Positions 1 through 8,136 of a stretch of 64,000 nucleotides of DNA are shown one piece after another. The position numbers and the translations under genes were made by a program. Each line of letters opens with the position of its first letter. The stretch's first letter is position 1. Origin of the DNA: Desulfuromonas sp. KJ2020 (GTDB taxonomy: Bacteria; Desulfobacterota; Desulfuromonadia; Desulfuromonadales; SZUA-540); NCBI RefSeq assembly GCF_024197615.1, contig NZ_JAKUKE010000001.1:834424-898423 (forward strand). The letters run 5' to 3'. The notes under the pieces were generated by a model. That model was given only the letters and a program-made list of their open reading frames with translations, ran no database searches and had not been told where the DNA came from.

Positions 1-1420
1 GCGCCGCCGGGCTGGCGGGGGCCTTGGGGGCCATCATCTTCTGGATGGCCTCGCGCAGCTTGCTCTCCGAGTCGAGCATGAACTGGGCCGAGGTGACGAC
101 CTGCTCTCCCTGCTGGAGGCCGGTGAGAATCTGCACCTGGCCGTCTTCCCCCTGGATTCCCGTCTGCACCTCGCGCGGCTCGAAGCGGCCCTCGCCGAGG
201 GCGACGAAGACATGCTGCCGGGTGCCGGAGGTGAGGATGGCATCGACGGGGATGAGGAGGACGTCCTTGGAGGCCTGGGTGTGCAGGCGCACGTTGACAA
301 ACATTTCCGGCTTCAGCTCCAGGCCGGGGTTGGGCAGCTCGATGCGTACCTGTACGGTGCGGCTCTTGGGATCGACGGTGGGGTAGATGTAGGCAATCTG
401 GCCAGTCAGCGTGCGGTTACCGGCGTGAGGGACCTCCACCGTGACCGTCTGCCCCTCTTTCACCCAGGGGAGCTGGTACTCGTAGAGGTCGGCCAATACC
501 CAGATGCGGCTCAAGTCGGTTAGCTGCATCAGCTCCATCCCCGGCTTCAGGCTCATCCCTTCGACGGCTTTCTTGTCGCTGACAATGCCGCTGACCGGCG
601 CATACAGCGTCAGGGTCTTACGGATCTCGCCGCTCATTTCCAGCTGCTCGATCTGGCGGGCACTGATGTCCCAGTAGCTTAGCCGCTGACGGGCGGCGCG
701 CAGCAGGCGGTCGCCGCCAGCGCCGAGGTCGGCGACAGGGCTTTTTGCCAGCTCGGCCTGGTGGCGTAGGGCCAGCAGGTACTCCTGCTGGGCGGCGACC
801 AGCTCGGGGCTGTAAATCTCGAGGAGCGGCTGTCCCTTTTGTACCAGCTGTCCCGTCTGGTTGACGTACAGGCGTTCGATCCAGCCACCAATCTTGCTGT
901 TGACGGCGTACTGGGACGATTCCTCATAGCTGATGCGGCCGACGGTGCGCACCTCGCGGTGCAGGTCGCCGCGGGTGACGGTGGCGGTGCGCACCCCCAT
1001 GTTCTGGGTGGTGACGGGGTCGATGGAGATGGCGCTGCCGCCGGCGCCGTCCTCATAGACGGGAACGAGATCGTGCCCCATATAGTCTTGGCCGGGCTCG
1101 TCGCGGACATAGGTTGGATCCATGGGCGAGGCCCAGTGGATGATCTTGGCCGGGCCGCTCGCAGCTTGCGAGCCGCCGCCCGTGCCGGGCTTGAGGGGGG
1201 TCAGATCCATGGCGCAGATGGGGCAAATGCCCGGCTCATCCTGGATGATGAAGGGGTGCATGCCACAGGTGTACTGCACCTTTTCCCCGGCGGCCGTCTC
1301 CGTCGTCGTCTCGTGGTCATGGTCGTCGTGGCCGCCGGAGCGCCCCCAGAAATAGCCGCCGCCGAGAGCGACGATCAGCAGCAGGGCGATCAGGGGAGAC
1401 TTCATATTTCTTTTGCTCAT
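1..1420 (-). CDS. cusB: Efflux RND periplasmic adaptor, CusB-like, with heavy-metal-binding domains (partial)
   Basis: The reading frame is open from ATG at 1420 to the left edge, about 473 codons, so the C-terminus lies outside the window. One membrane segment (residues 8-24) anchors a periplasmic protein. A His/Asp-rich stretch (HDDHDH, 31-36) is followed by two heavy-metal-binding modules: YTCGMHP with CPICAMDLTP (50-75), and WASPMDP with MGHDLVPVYED (96-124). The membrane-fusion-protein barrel and hairpin follow. Adaptors of this kind link an inner-membrane RND pump to an outer-membrane channel and hand over Cu(I)/Ag(I) or similar ions. The TolC-family gene 23 bp upstream on the same strand is its likely partner; the pump gene is expected beyond the left edge. 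Metal specificity is inferred from the family. Confidence 0.9.
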   Translation of the reverse strand, partial: MSKRNMKSPLIALLLIVALGGGYFWGRSGGHDDHDHETTTETAAGEKVQYTCGMHPFIIQDEPGICPICAMDLTPLKPGTGGGSQAASGPAKIIHWASPMDPTYVRDEPGQDYMGHDLVPVYEDGAGGSAISIDPVTTQNMGVRTATVTRGDLHREVRTVGRISYEESSQYAVNSKIGGWIERLYVNQTGQLVQKGQPLLEIYSPELVAAQQEYLLALRHQAELAKSPVADLGAGGDRLLRAARQRLSYWDISARQIEQLEMSGEIRKTLTLYAPVSGIVSDKKAVEGMSLKPGMELMQLTDLSRIWVLADLYEYQLPWVKEGQTVTVEVPHAGNRTLTGQIAYIYPTVDPKSRTVQVRIELPNPGLELKPEMFVNVRLHTQASKDVLLIPVDAILTSGTRQHVFVALGEGRFEPREVQTGIQGEDGQVQILTGLQQGEQVVTSAQFMLDSESKLREAIQKMMAPKAPASPAA

Positions 1421-1443
1421 GTCAGAACCTCTTCTAAGGGCGC

Positions 1444-2727
1444 TTATTTTGTTAAATCCGTACCGACCAGGGCTTCGAGCTGGGCCAGGTTCAGGCGGTA
1501 GTCGGCCATGGTCTGATAAAGTTGACGTTCATCGTTGAACAGGGTGGTCAGGCTGTTGAGCATCCGGGAAAAATCGACCTGGTTGTTGCTGTAGGCGATC
1601 TGGGCTGATTCAAAGGCGTGGGTCGATTGGGGGAGAATGCCGCCACGGTAGAGGTCCAGCAGACGGCCGGCACGATCGAGCTTGGCGAGCAGGTCGGCAA
1701 TGCCCCCGTCGATGGCGTTGCGCAAGTCATGCAGTTCGGCCTGAGCCGTGGCCTTCTGGGCCTGGGCCTCGGCTACCCGAGCCTGTCGGCGCTCGCGCCA
1801 GACGGGCAGATTGAAGGAGACGGCGGCGCTGTACATGTCGTCTCCCTCGCCGCCCATGGCGGGTTCGCGCTGCATGTATTCGAGGGAAAGGGTGAAGTCG
1901 GGGTAGAAAGCCTTTTGGGCCAGAGCCTCCTCCGCCTTGCCCTTGTCGATCTGCGCGGTCAGACCGGCGAGAAGAGGCCGCTTTTCCTCGGCCAATCGTC
2001 GGAGTTCGTCGGCTCCATAGGGCACGGGCGGGGTGTCGAGGTCGGCGATGGGTCCGATGGGGGTGTCGGCGGGGCGGGCGAGGAGGCGGTTGAGGTTCGC
2101 CTGCAGGCTGCGACGCTGCTGGTCGAGGCCAATCTGCGCTTCCAGCAGACGGGAGCGCTCCACCTGGGCCCGAAGCACATCCTGCTGGCGCCCTTCACCG
2201 ACGCCGTAGCGGGTTTCGGCGGCCCGAATCACCGTCTCCATCACCTGGAGATTGCGGGTCAGGATATCCTGAGCCTTGTCGACCAGAAAGAGGCGGGCAT
2301 AGACTTCTTTCACCAGAGCGGCCAGGGCCAGCTTGCGCTCCTCATGGCGAGCCTGGGCAGAGACTGCTTCCAGACTGGCGGCTTCCCGGGCCAGCGCGCG
2401 TTTGCCAAAGAAGGGGAGTTTTTGGCTGAGGCCGATCACCTTGGAGGTCATGCCATCCTGATCAAAGGCGAAGGGATCGTTCACCAGGCCGTTGTTGATC
2501 CCCAGCATCAGCATGGGGTCATCAAAGCTGCCGGCCTGCTGGGCTTTTGCTAAAAAGGTCTGCCACTGGGCCTCGGAGGCTTCGATGGAAGGGTTGCGGC
2601 TGACCGCCTCCTGCACCAGGGCAGGCAGATCAGGCGCCGGTGGGTCGGTGCCCCAGGCCCTTGTCCCCAACAGGAGCAAAAAGAGAACCATTCCGGTCAA
2701 AAGCTGTCGATTCACCCATGTCGCCAT
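1444..2727 (-). CDS. TolC-family outer-membrane efflux protein (CusC-like)
   Basis: A 427-residue protein with an N-terminal signal peptide (hydrophobic core about residues 10-22, then AWG) and two long repeated helical halves typical of the TolC/OEP family, including the motif LPFFGKRALA near residue 108. It should form the trimeric outer-membrane exit duct of a tripartite pump. The start at 2727 has a GAGGAAC ribosome-binding site. It is the first gene of a minus-strand operon that continues into the CusB-like adaptor. The upstream 337 bp contains a repeated palindrome that could be the metal-regulator operator. The family is clear; pairing with a copper pump is inferred from the metal-binding adaptor next door. 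Confidence 0.88.
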   Translation of the reverse strand: MATWVNRQLLTGMVLFLLLLGTRAWGTDPPAPDLPALVQEAVSRNPSIEASEAQWQTFLAKAQQAGSFDDPMLMLGINNGLVNDPFAFDQDGMTSKVIGLSQKLPFFGKRALAREAASLEAVSAQARHEERKLALAALVKEVYARLFLVDKAQDILTRNLQVMETVIRAAETRYGVGEGRQQDVLRAQVERSRLLEAQIGLDQQRRSLQANLNRLLARPADTPIGPIADLDTPPVPYGADELRRLAEEKRPLLAGLTAQIDKGKAEEALAQKAFYPDFTLSLEYMQREPAMGGEGDDMYSAAVSFNLPVWRERRQARVAEAQAQKATAQAELHDLRNAIDGGIADLLAKLDRAGRLLDLYRGGILPQSTHAFESAQIAYSNNQVDFSRMLNSLTTLFNDERQLYQTMADYRLNLAQLEALVGTDLTK

Positions 2728-3064
2728 CGCTGTTCCTCAATTTCGTAACGGGAACCCTCTGTCGGTTCCGAAAAAGTTCACTGGTTCACCTTCCTCCTCC
2801 CAAGGAGCAAGCACTATGCCCAGCCGCTCCTCCCCGACGAACAGGGCATTCGCACTGCCTTTTATAAATCGAATTGTTTTTATATTAGGCGAGGTTGGCC
2901 GAATGTCCATGCCCCTTAGGGCGGAGCGAACGTTGGGAAGAGCGGATATGGGAGGGAAAAGATCCTTCGACGGCAGCAGGCAAGAGGGCGATTTTGTAGA
3001 ATAATTCACGTGGCCCGTAGAATATTCTACAGCTGTCGACCGGGGCAGAGAGGCTGGTTGGTGC
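2728..3064. promoter_or_regulatory. Control region upstream of the efflux operon
   Basis: This 337 bp gap lies between the stop of the PerM-family gene and the start of the efflux operon, both on the minus strand. It carries two palindrome-like sites at 2996-3030, described separately, and an AT-rich stretch around 2860-2892. No convincing gene was found: a 134-codon minus frame across it has no family resemblance and overlaps the PerM 3' end. It is the probable promoter region for the metal efflux genes, but I could not place -35 and -10 boxes with confidence. Confidence 0.5.
2996..3030. repeat. Duplicated 14-bp palindromic site, candidate operator
   Basis: GTAGAATATTCTAC at 3017-3030 is a perfect 14-bp palindrome. 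GTAGAATAATTCAC at 2996-3009 is an imperfect copy. The two are offset by 21 bp, two helical turns, which would put two dimers on one face of the DNA. The pair is about 270 bp upstream of the efflux operon start codon. I do not recognise the motif as a known metal-regulator box. Confidence 0.5.
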
Positions 3065-4156
3065 TTAATCGGTAGGGGGTGTCGCCGGCGAATTGAACTC
3101 GCGTACGAAGATTTCCCAGAAGGCCACGAACAGGGCGGCAATCAGCGGGCCGACGACGAAGCCGTTCATACCGAAGACCGCAAAGCCGCCCAGGGTCGAC
3201 AACAGGACGATATAGTCGGGCAGTTTGGTGTCACGCCCCACCAGAATCGGGCGCAGGATGTTGTCCACCAGACCGATAACCCCTACGCCGAAAGCGGTGA
3301 GAATGAGGCCCTGCACCCAATCGCCGATGGCGAAGAGGTAAATGGCGACCGGAGCCCAGATGAGGCCAGCGCCCACTACGGGGATGAGAGAGAGGAGGGT
3401 CATCACCACGCCCCAGAGCAGGGCGCCGGGAATGCCGAGAATGGCGAAGATAATACCCCCCAGACTACCCTGTACCACGGCGACAACGAGGTTGCCTTTG
3501 ACGGTGGCCCGGGCCACTTCGGCAAATTTTGCGAAAAGAAGACGCTCCCGTTCATCCCCCAGAGGAAGGGCGCGCACCAGCATTTCGACCAACTGCTGCC
3601 CATCCCGCAGCAGGAAAAAAGCGACATAGAGCATGAGGCCGAGGCTGACGAAAAACTGCAGGGTATCCTGGCCAAACTGTACGGCGTTCTGGGCGAGAAA
3701 GCGACTGGCCGCCAGCGCTGCCCCCGACAACTGTTCCTGCAGGGGGTTCAGGTCGAGATTCAGGCGTTCGAGAAAATTCTGAATAACGGGAAAGGCCTCC
3801 CGAATACGTTGAATATATTGGGCGAAATCCAGGTCGCCGTTCTGCAGGCGCTGGTACAGACTGGCGCCCTCCTGCAGAAATGAGCCAAAGACGAAGAGGG
3901 TCGGGACAATGCCGATGAGGACTCCGGCAGTCAAAGTCGCCAGCGCGGCCAGATTGCTTCGCTCTCCCCAGGCGGCCAGCAGGCGCCGGTAGAGGGGATA
4001 GAAAATCAGGCCGATGATACAAGCCCAGAAGATCGCCCCGAAAAAAGGCTTGAGCAGCACGAGAAACAGAATCGTCACCAGCCCCAGCATCAAAAGAAAG
4101 GTCAACTTTTCGAGCCAGGGCAACTCCTTGGGCTGATTGTCTTTTTGGTCAGGCAT
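3065..4156 (-). CDS. AI-2E/PerM family transporter-like membrane protein
   Basis: A 363-residue polytopic membrane protein. N-terminal transmembrane pairs (about residues 19-60) are followed by a soluble region, then a C-terminal bundle with the family's Gly/Pro-rich signature around GIPGALLWGVVMTLLSLIPVVG. The family (UPF0118, also called AI-2E exporters or PerM) includes exporters and Na+/H+ antiporters; the substrate here cannot be told. I place the start at ATG 4156 because AAAGAG sits nine bases before it; an in-frame TTG at 4192 would add 12 residues with no better ribosome site. It is transcribed divergently from the gtrA-type operon. Confidence 0.82.
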   Translation of the reverse strand: MPDQKDNQPKELPWLEKLTFLLMLGLVTILFLVLLKPFFGAIFWACIIGLIFYPLYRRLLAAWGERSNLAALATLTAGVLIGIVPTLFVFGSFLQEGASLYQRLQNGDLDFAQYIQRIREAFPVIQNFLERLNLDLNPLQEQLSGAALAASRFLAQNAVQFGQDTLQFFVSLGLMLYVAFFLLRDGQQLVEMLVRALPLGDERERLLFAKFAEVARATVKGNLVVAVVQGSLGGIIFAILGIPGALLWGVVMTLLSLIPVVGAGLIWAPVAIYLFAIGDWVQGLILTAFGVGVIGLVDNILRPILVGRDTKLPDYIVLLSTLGGFAVFGMNGFVVGPLIAALFVAFWEIFVREFNSPATPPTD

Positions 4157-4284
4157 CTGGCGCATCTCTTTCGTTGCGTGGAATAAGGGCAAGGAACGGC
4201 TGAAAGTTTATCATAGTTTCTTGCTGGACGTTAAAGCTCTTTCGTTTCACATCCCCTCCCGCCGGGTAGCCACTCCTGTCTTCG

Positions 4285-4310
4285 GGAAGATTGCTAAAAG
4301 GTAATCTTCC
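4285..4310. repeat. Inverted repeat between divergent genes
   Basis: GGAAGATT (4285-4292) and AATCTTCC (4303-4310) form a perfect 8-bp inverted repeat around a 10-base spacer, in the 267 bp between the PerM-family gene and the glycan operon. No T-run follows on either strand, so a regulator site is as likely as a terminator. Confidence 0.4.
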
Positions 4311-4423
4311 GGTCATGTTTCGACAACTATTCTGTTTTACATTCACCCTGTTTGAAAAGGACGAAACCTCAGGGCCTCGCGCGTTAAGCAACTGGCTTTC
4401 AAGGGAAAGGTTGCGGGTACCCC

Positions 4424-4837
4424 GTGAAACTTCTATTCAGCAATCCAAGGTCAGCCCCAGCGGTGGAAAAGCTGCTGCCAGACCTGACCAAATACCTTTT
4501 GGTCAGTGTTTTTGGCACGTTGGTGCATTACGGTCTCATGGTGACCCTGATCCGGCAATTTTCTGCAGGCGTGTTGCCCGCTTCCACCGCAGGGGCGATG
4601 ACAGGTGCCCTGATCATTTATCTGCTGAATTATTTCTGCACCTTCCACAGCCGGAAAAGACACCTGGAGTCCGTGTCCAGGTTTTTCCTGGTCGCTGCCC
4701 TGGGGCTGGTCATCAACGGACTCGTCTTAAAAGCGATGCTTGGCTGTCTGGGTGGACACTATCTTATCGCCCAGTGTCTTGCCACCGGCGCTGTTTTCGG
4801 ATTCAGCTTCACCTTAAACCGGACCTGGACATTTTAA
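4424..4837 (+). CDS. GtrA family membrane protein
   Basis: A 137-residue protein with four transmembrane helices filling nearly the whole length, and the GtrA family pattern (KYLLVSVFGTLVHYG at the first helix, a closing segment ending FTLNRTWTF). GtrA-like proteins are thought to flip undecaprenyl-phosphate-linked sugars across the inner membrane. The start is a GTG at 4424. It is the first gene of a run of five plus-strand genes: 12 bp after it comes a GtrB/ArnC-type transferase, then an ArnT-type transferase. That context supports a role in envelope-glycan decoration. Confidence 0.85.
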   Translation: MKLLFSNPRSAPAVEKLLPDLTKYLLVSVFGTLVHYGLMVTLIRQFSAGVLPASTAGAMTGALIIYLLNYFCTFHSRKRHLESVSRFFLVAALGLVINGLVLKAMLGCLGGHYLIAQCLATGAVFGFSFTLNRTWTF

Positions 4838-4849
4838 AGGAGCCAGAAT

Positions 4850-5899
4850 ATGAGAAAACCCTCCCTCAACAAGGCGGCAAAAACAGTTCAGAAAGAGACC
4901 CTGCTGACGGTTGTGGTGCCGGCCTACAACGAACAGGAAGTTATTCTTGAATTCCACCGCAGACTCTGCTCGGCCCTGGAAGGGGCCGACATAGACCGCG
5001 CAGAAATCCTCTATGTCAATGACGGGAGCAGCGACAATACCCTGCCCCTGTTGTTGGAGCTGATGCGAGAGGACCGGCGCGTCGAGGTCCTTGACCTGAG
5101 TCGCAACTTCGGCAAGGAAGCGGCGATGACAGCCGGGTTGGATTATGCACACGGCGATGCGGTGGTGGTGATCGACGCCGATCTGCAGGACCCACCGGAA
5201 CAGATTCCCGACATGGTCAAGGAATGGCGTCAGGGCTTCGATGTGGTTTACATGCGGCGCCTCAGCCGGGAAGGGGAAACCTGGGTGAAAAAGACGACCG
5301 CCCGCGCTTTTTATGCGCTCATGGCCCGCGTTGGACGCGTCAAGGTGCCCGAGAATGTAGGTGATTTCCGTTTGCTGAGCCGGCGGGCAGTCGATGCCTT
5401 GAAGCAGCTGCCCGAACGGACCCGGTTCATGAAGGGGCTTTTTGCCTGGATCGGTTTCCCGGCGAAAGAGCTTCCCTACCACCGTGATCCCCGCTATGCA
5501 GGCGTCACCAAGTGGAACTACTGGGGGCTGTGGAATCTGGCGATCGAAGGGATAACCTCATTTACCGTGGCGCCCCTGAAAATTGCCAGCTATATCGGAT
5601 TTCTGACCTCGGCGGCGGCGCTGCTTTACGGTCTGTTTGTCCTGGCCAAAGCGCTGTTTTTCGGCGATCCGGTGCCAGGCTACCCAAGCCTGATGGTCGT
5701 GATCTTGTTTCTGGGCGGTCTTCAGTTGTTGGCCATCGGCGTGGTCGGCGAGTACCTGGGGCGGATGTTTGTCGAAACCAAGCAGCGGCCCATTTACCTG
5801 GTGAACAGTCACCACCGTGCGGCCATCGGGCGGGTGGTCCTGAAACCTTTCGATTTGGCCCGCAGAAACCAAGAGGCGTTATCATGGCATTCCAATTGA
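4850..5899 (+). CDS. Family-2 glycosyltransferase, GtrB/ArnC/dolichol-phosphate-mannose-synthase type
   Basis: A 349-residue protein. The GT-A domain begins at VVVPAYNE (21-28), has NDGSSDNT (57-64) and the metal/nucleotide motif DADLQDPP (109-116), and ends with two C-terminal transmembrane helices near 240-260 and 275-300. These enzymes move a sugar from a nucleotide donor to undecaprenyl phosphate on the cytoplasmic face. The neighbouring GtrA-like protein could flip the product and the ArnT-like enzyme could use it. The gene overlaps the next by 16 bp, so translation is probably coupled. The sugar is unknown. Confidence 0.9.
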   Translation: MRKPSLNKAAKTVQKETLLTVVVPAYNEQEVILEFHRRLCSALEGADIDRAEILYVNDGSSDNTLPLLLELMREDRRVEVLDLSRNFGKEAAMTAGLDYAHGDAVVVIDADLQDPPEQIPDMVKEWRQGFDVVYMRRLSREGETWVKKTTARAFYALMARVGRVKVPENVGDFRLLSRRAVDALKQLPERTRFMKGLFAWIGFPAKELPYHRDPRYAGVTKWNYWGLWNLAIEGITSFTVAPLKIASYIGFLTSAAALLYGLFVLAKALFFGDPVPGYPSLMVVILFLGGLQLLAIGVVGEYLGRMFVETKQRPIYLVNSHHRAAIGRVVLKPFDLARRNQEALSWHSN

Positions 5900-7440
5900 C
5901 ATCAATTCAACGCAAGGTGCTCCGGGGGATACTCGCTGTGGCAGCGATGGTCCGCCTGCTGTCGCTGGGAAGCTATCCGTTGGCCGATACCACCGAGGCG
6001 CGCTATGGCGAAATCGCCCGGCTCATGGCACAGACGGGCGATTGGATCACCCCGCAGATTCATCAGGGTGTTCCTTTCTGGGGAAAGCCTCCCCTGTCGA
6101 CCTGGCTTTCGGCCCTTTCCATCCGCGTACTGGGAGTGAACGAGTTCGCCATTCGTTTGCCGTCGTTTCTGTTGGCTCTTCTTGTTCTCGCCCTGGTTTA
6201 TTTTGTCGCCGTCCGGCAGCGTGGGCGGGATTTTGCCCTGGTGGCGACTGTGGTACTGGCCCTCTCCGTTCTGTTCTTCGTCAGCAGCGGAGCGGTCATG
6301 ACCGATCCCGCCCTGCTTTTAGGCACGACGCTTTCGATGATCGCTTTTTGGCGGGCCATGACAGCAAAGAAAAGCCGTGCCCTGGTCTGGGGATATCTCT
6401 TCTTTGTCGGTCTGTCCATTGGTCTCCTGGCCAAGGGCCCAGTGGCTCTGATTCTTGTCGGGCTGCCCGTCGGGGGCTGGGTTCTCTGGCAAAGACAGTG
6501 GGGCCATGTCTGGCGCCGCCTTCCCTGGTTTTCGGGTCTGGCGCTTTGTCTTGCCCTGAGCGCACCCTGGTATTATCTGGCGGAGCTAAAGACCCCGGGG
6601 TTTCTCGATTATTTTTTGATCGGCGAACACTGGAAGCGTTTTATGGTTTCAGGCTGGCAGGGTGATCTTTACGGCAATGCTCACTCCCGGCCCCTGGGGA
6701 CCATCTGGCTGTACTGGCTGGTGACAGCGCTGCCGTGGTCCTTGGTTTTGCTCGCCTCCCTCTTCAGGAAAGAGTTCCGACAAAAAGCGGGCCTCATGCT
6801 CAGACGCCCCGACGGCTGGGGGGTGTATCTGATGCTGTGGTCTGTCGCCCCCATGGTTTTTTTCACCCTGGCTGGCAACATTCTGTGGACTTACGTCCTT
6901 CCAGGGCTCCCGGCCTTTGCCTTGCTTGTCGCTGAACTGATGTTGCCGGACCAGGCCGAGAACTTGGCAAGAACGATATCGCCTGAGCCTGGACTCGGAA
7001 AAATGATGGGGGTAGCGGTCACCACCACGCTGCTGTTTGTCTCGGCGTGGCTGTTGATAGCGGGCCAAATTGTGCCGGCCAAAAAATGCCAAAAGGAACT
7101 GGTGGCGGCTTACCAGGCAGTCCGGGTCGAGGAAGCGGGAGACCTGATCTATCTGTTCAAACGGCCGCACTCGGCTGAGTTTTACTCGCGGGGACAGGCG
7201 CTTTTGGCCGAACAGCCCGCAGAGGTGAATCGGTATTTCCAAAACAGCAGCAATGATTACTTCGCGATCAAAGAAGGGGACTTGAGGCGACTGCCCACCG
7301 AAGTTCGCCAGCGTGTAGCAAAGCTCGGCGAGTTCAACGGCTACTATCTTTTGAAGGAAAAATCACGTTATGATAGTGAAAAATATTCCCGGCAATACCC
7401 CGAAAGCCCTGGGGGCTTCCCGGGAGAAGCTGGAAGTTAG
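5884..7440 (+). CDS. Family-39 glycosyltransferase, ArnT-like
   Basis: A 518-residue integral membrane protein with about a dozen hydrophobic helices. The N-terminal periplasmic loop has the acidic signature of lipid-linked-sugar transferases (DTTEARYGEIAR) and the following GDWITPQIHQGVPFWGKPPL, closely like ArnT. Such enzymes transfer a sugar from undecaprenyl phosphate to lipid A or another envelope acceptor on the periplasmic side. I start it at ATG 5884, which overlaps the upstream gene and gives MAFQL; a longer upstream frame is only the shadow of that gene. The response regulator starts 17 bp after the stop. The acceptor and sugar are not shown by the sequence. Confidence 0.88.
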   Translation: MAFQLTSIQRKVLRGILAVAAMVRLLSLGSYPLADTTEARYGEIARLMAQTGDWITPQIHQGVPFWGKPPLSTWLSALSIRVLGVNEFAIRLPSFLLALLVLALVYFVAVRQRGRDFALVATVVLALSVLFFVSSGAVMTDPALLLGTTLSMIAFWRAMTAKKSRALVWGYLFFVGLSIGLLAKGPVALILVGLPVGGWVLWQRQWGHVWRRLPWFSGLALCLALSAPWYYLAELKTPGFLDYFLIGEHWKRFMVSGWQGDLYGNAHSRPLGTIWLYWLVTALPWSLVLLASLFRKEFRQKAGLMLRRPDGWGVYLMLWSVAPMVFFTLAGNILWTYVLPGLPAFALLVAELMLPDQAENLARTISPEPGLGKMMGVAVTTTLLFVSAWLLIAGQIVPAKKCQKELVAAYQAVRVEEAGDLIYLFKRPHSAEFYSRGQALLAEQPAEVNRYFQNSSNDYFAIKEGDLRRLPTEVRQRVAKLGEFNGYYLLKEKSRYDSEKYSRQYPESPGGFPGEAGS

Positions 7441-7457
7441 CATCCTGGAGAGGGAGT

Positions 7458-8135
7458 ATGAGAGTTCTGCTCATTGAGGATGACGATCGGACCGCCGACT
7501 TTGTCGCCAAGGGGTATCAACAAGCCGGGTACGCCGTGGATCGCGCCGCTAACGGGGTAGATGGCCTGTTTATGGCCTCTCATACCCCTTACGACATCGC
7601 GGTGATCGATATTATGCTGCCCCGCTTGGACGGGTTGACGGTCATCGAAAAGCTCCGTGAACAAAAGCTTCGACTCCCCATTATCGTCGTGAGTGCGAAA
7701 AAGTCCGTCGACGACAGAATTCTGGGGCTTCAATCCGGCAGCGACGACTATCTGGTCAAACCCTTTGCCTTTTCTGAGCTGCTGGCTCGTACTCAGGCCT
7801 TGCTGCGTCGGGTCAACCAGATCGCTGAACCCATGACTCTCCAGGTCGACGACCTGTCGATGGACGTGGCCCGACGCAAGGTTTTTCGCGCCGGCCGCGA
7901 AATCGACCTGCAGCATCGGGAGTTTGCCCTGCTCGAATATCTGATGCGCAACGCAGGCCGGGTCGTTTCCAAGGCCATGATCATGGAGCACGTCTGGGAT
8001 TATAATTTCGATCCCGAGACCAACGTGGTTGAGTCCCGCATCTGCCGCCTGCGCGATAAAATAGATCGTCCTTTTTCGCGACAGCTCATCCATACGGTGC
8101 GTGGCGTCGGCTACCTTCTCGAGGCCAGGGGGTAG
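7458..8135 (+). CDS. OmpR/PhoB-family response regulator
   Basis: A 225-residue two-domain regulator. The receiver has acidic residues D8-D9, phospho-acceptor D51 in VIDIMLP and K101 in YLVKPF. The C-terminal winged-helix DNA-binding domain (about 128-222) ends with the usual VRGVGYLLE. A GGAGAGGGAGT ribosome site precedes the ATG. One base separates its stop from the histidine kinase start, a clear cognate pair. Lying 17 bp behind the glycosyltransferases, it probably controls the glycan unit, in the manner of PmrAB-type systems; that target is inferred. Confidence 0.94.
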   Translation: MRVLLIEDDDRTADFVAKGYQQAGYAVDRAANGVDGLFMASHTPYDIAVIDIMLPRLDGLTVIEKLREQKLRLPIIVVSAKKSVDDRILGLQSGSDDYLVKPFAFSELLARTQALLRRVNQIAEPMTLQVDDLSMDVARRKVFRAGREIDLQHREFALLEYLMRNAGRVVSKAMIMEHVWDYNFDPETNVVESRICRLRDKIDRPFSRQLIHTVRGVGYLLEARG

Positions 8136-8136
8136 C

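Noticed and set aside
2737-3141. 134-codon minus-strand frame across the gap before the efflux operon
   Set aside because: It overlaps the end of the PerM-type gene, has no ribosome site of note and no protein-like pattern.
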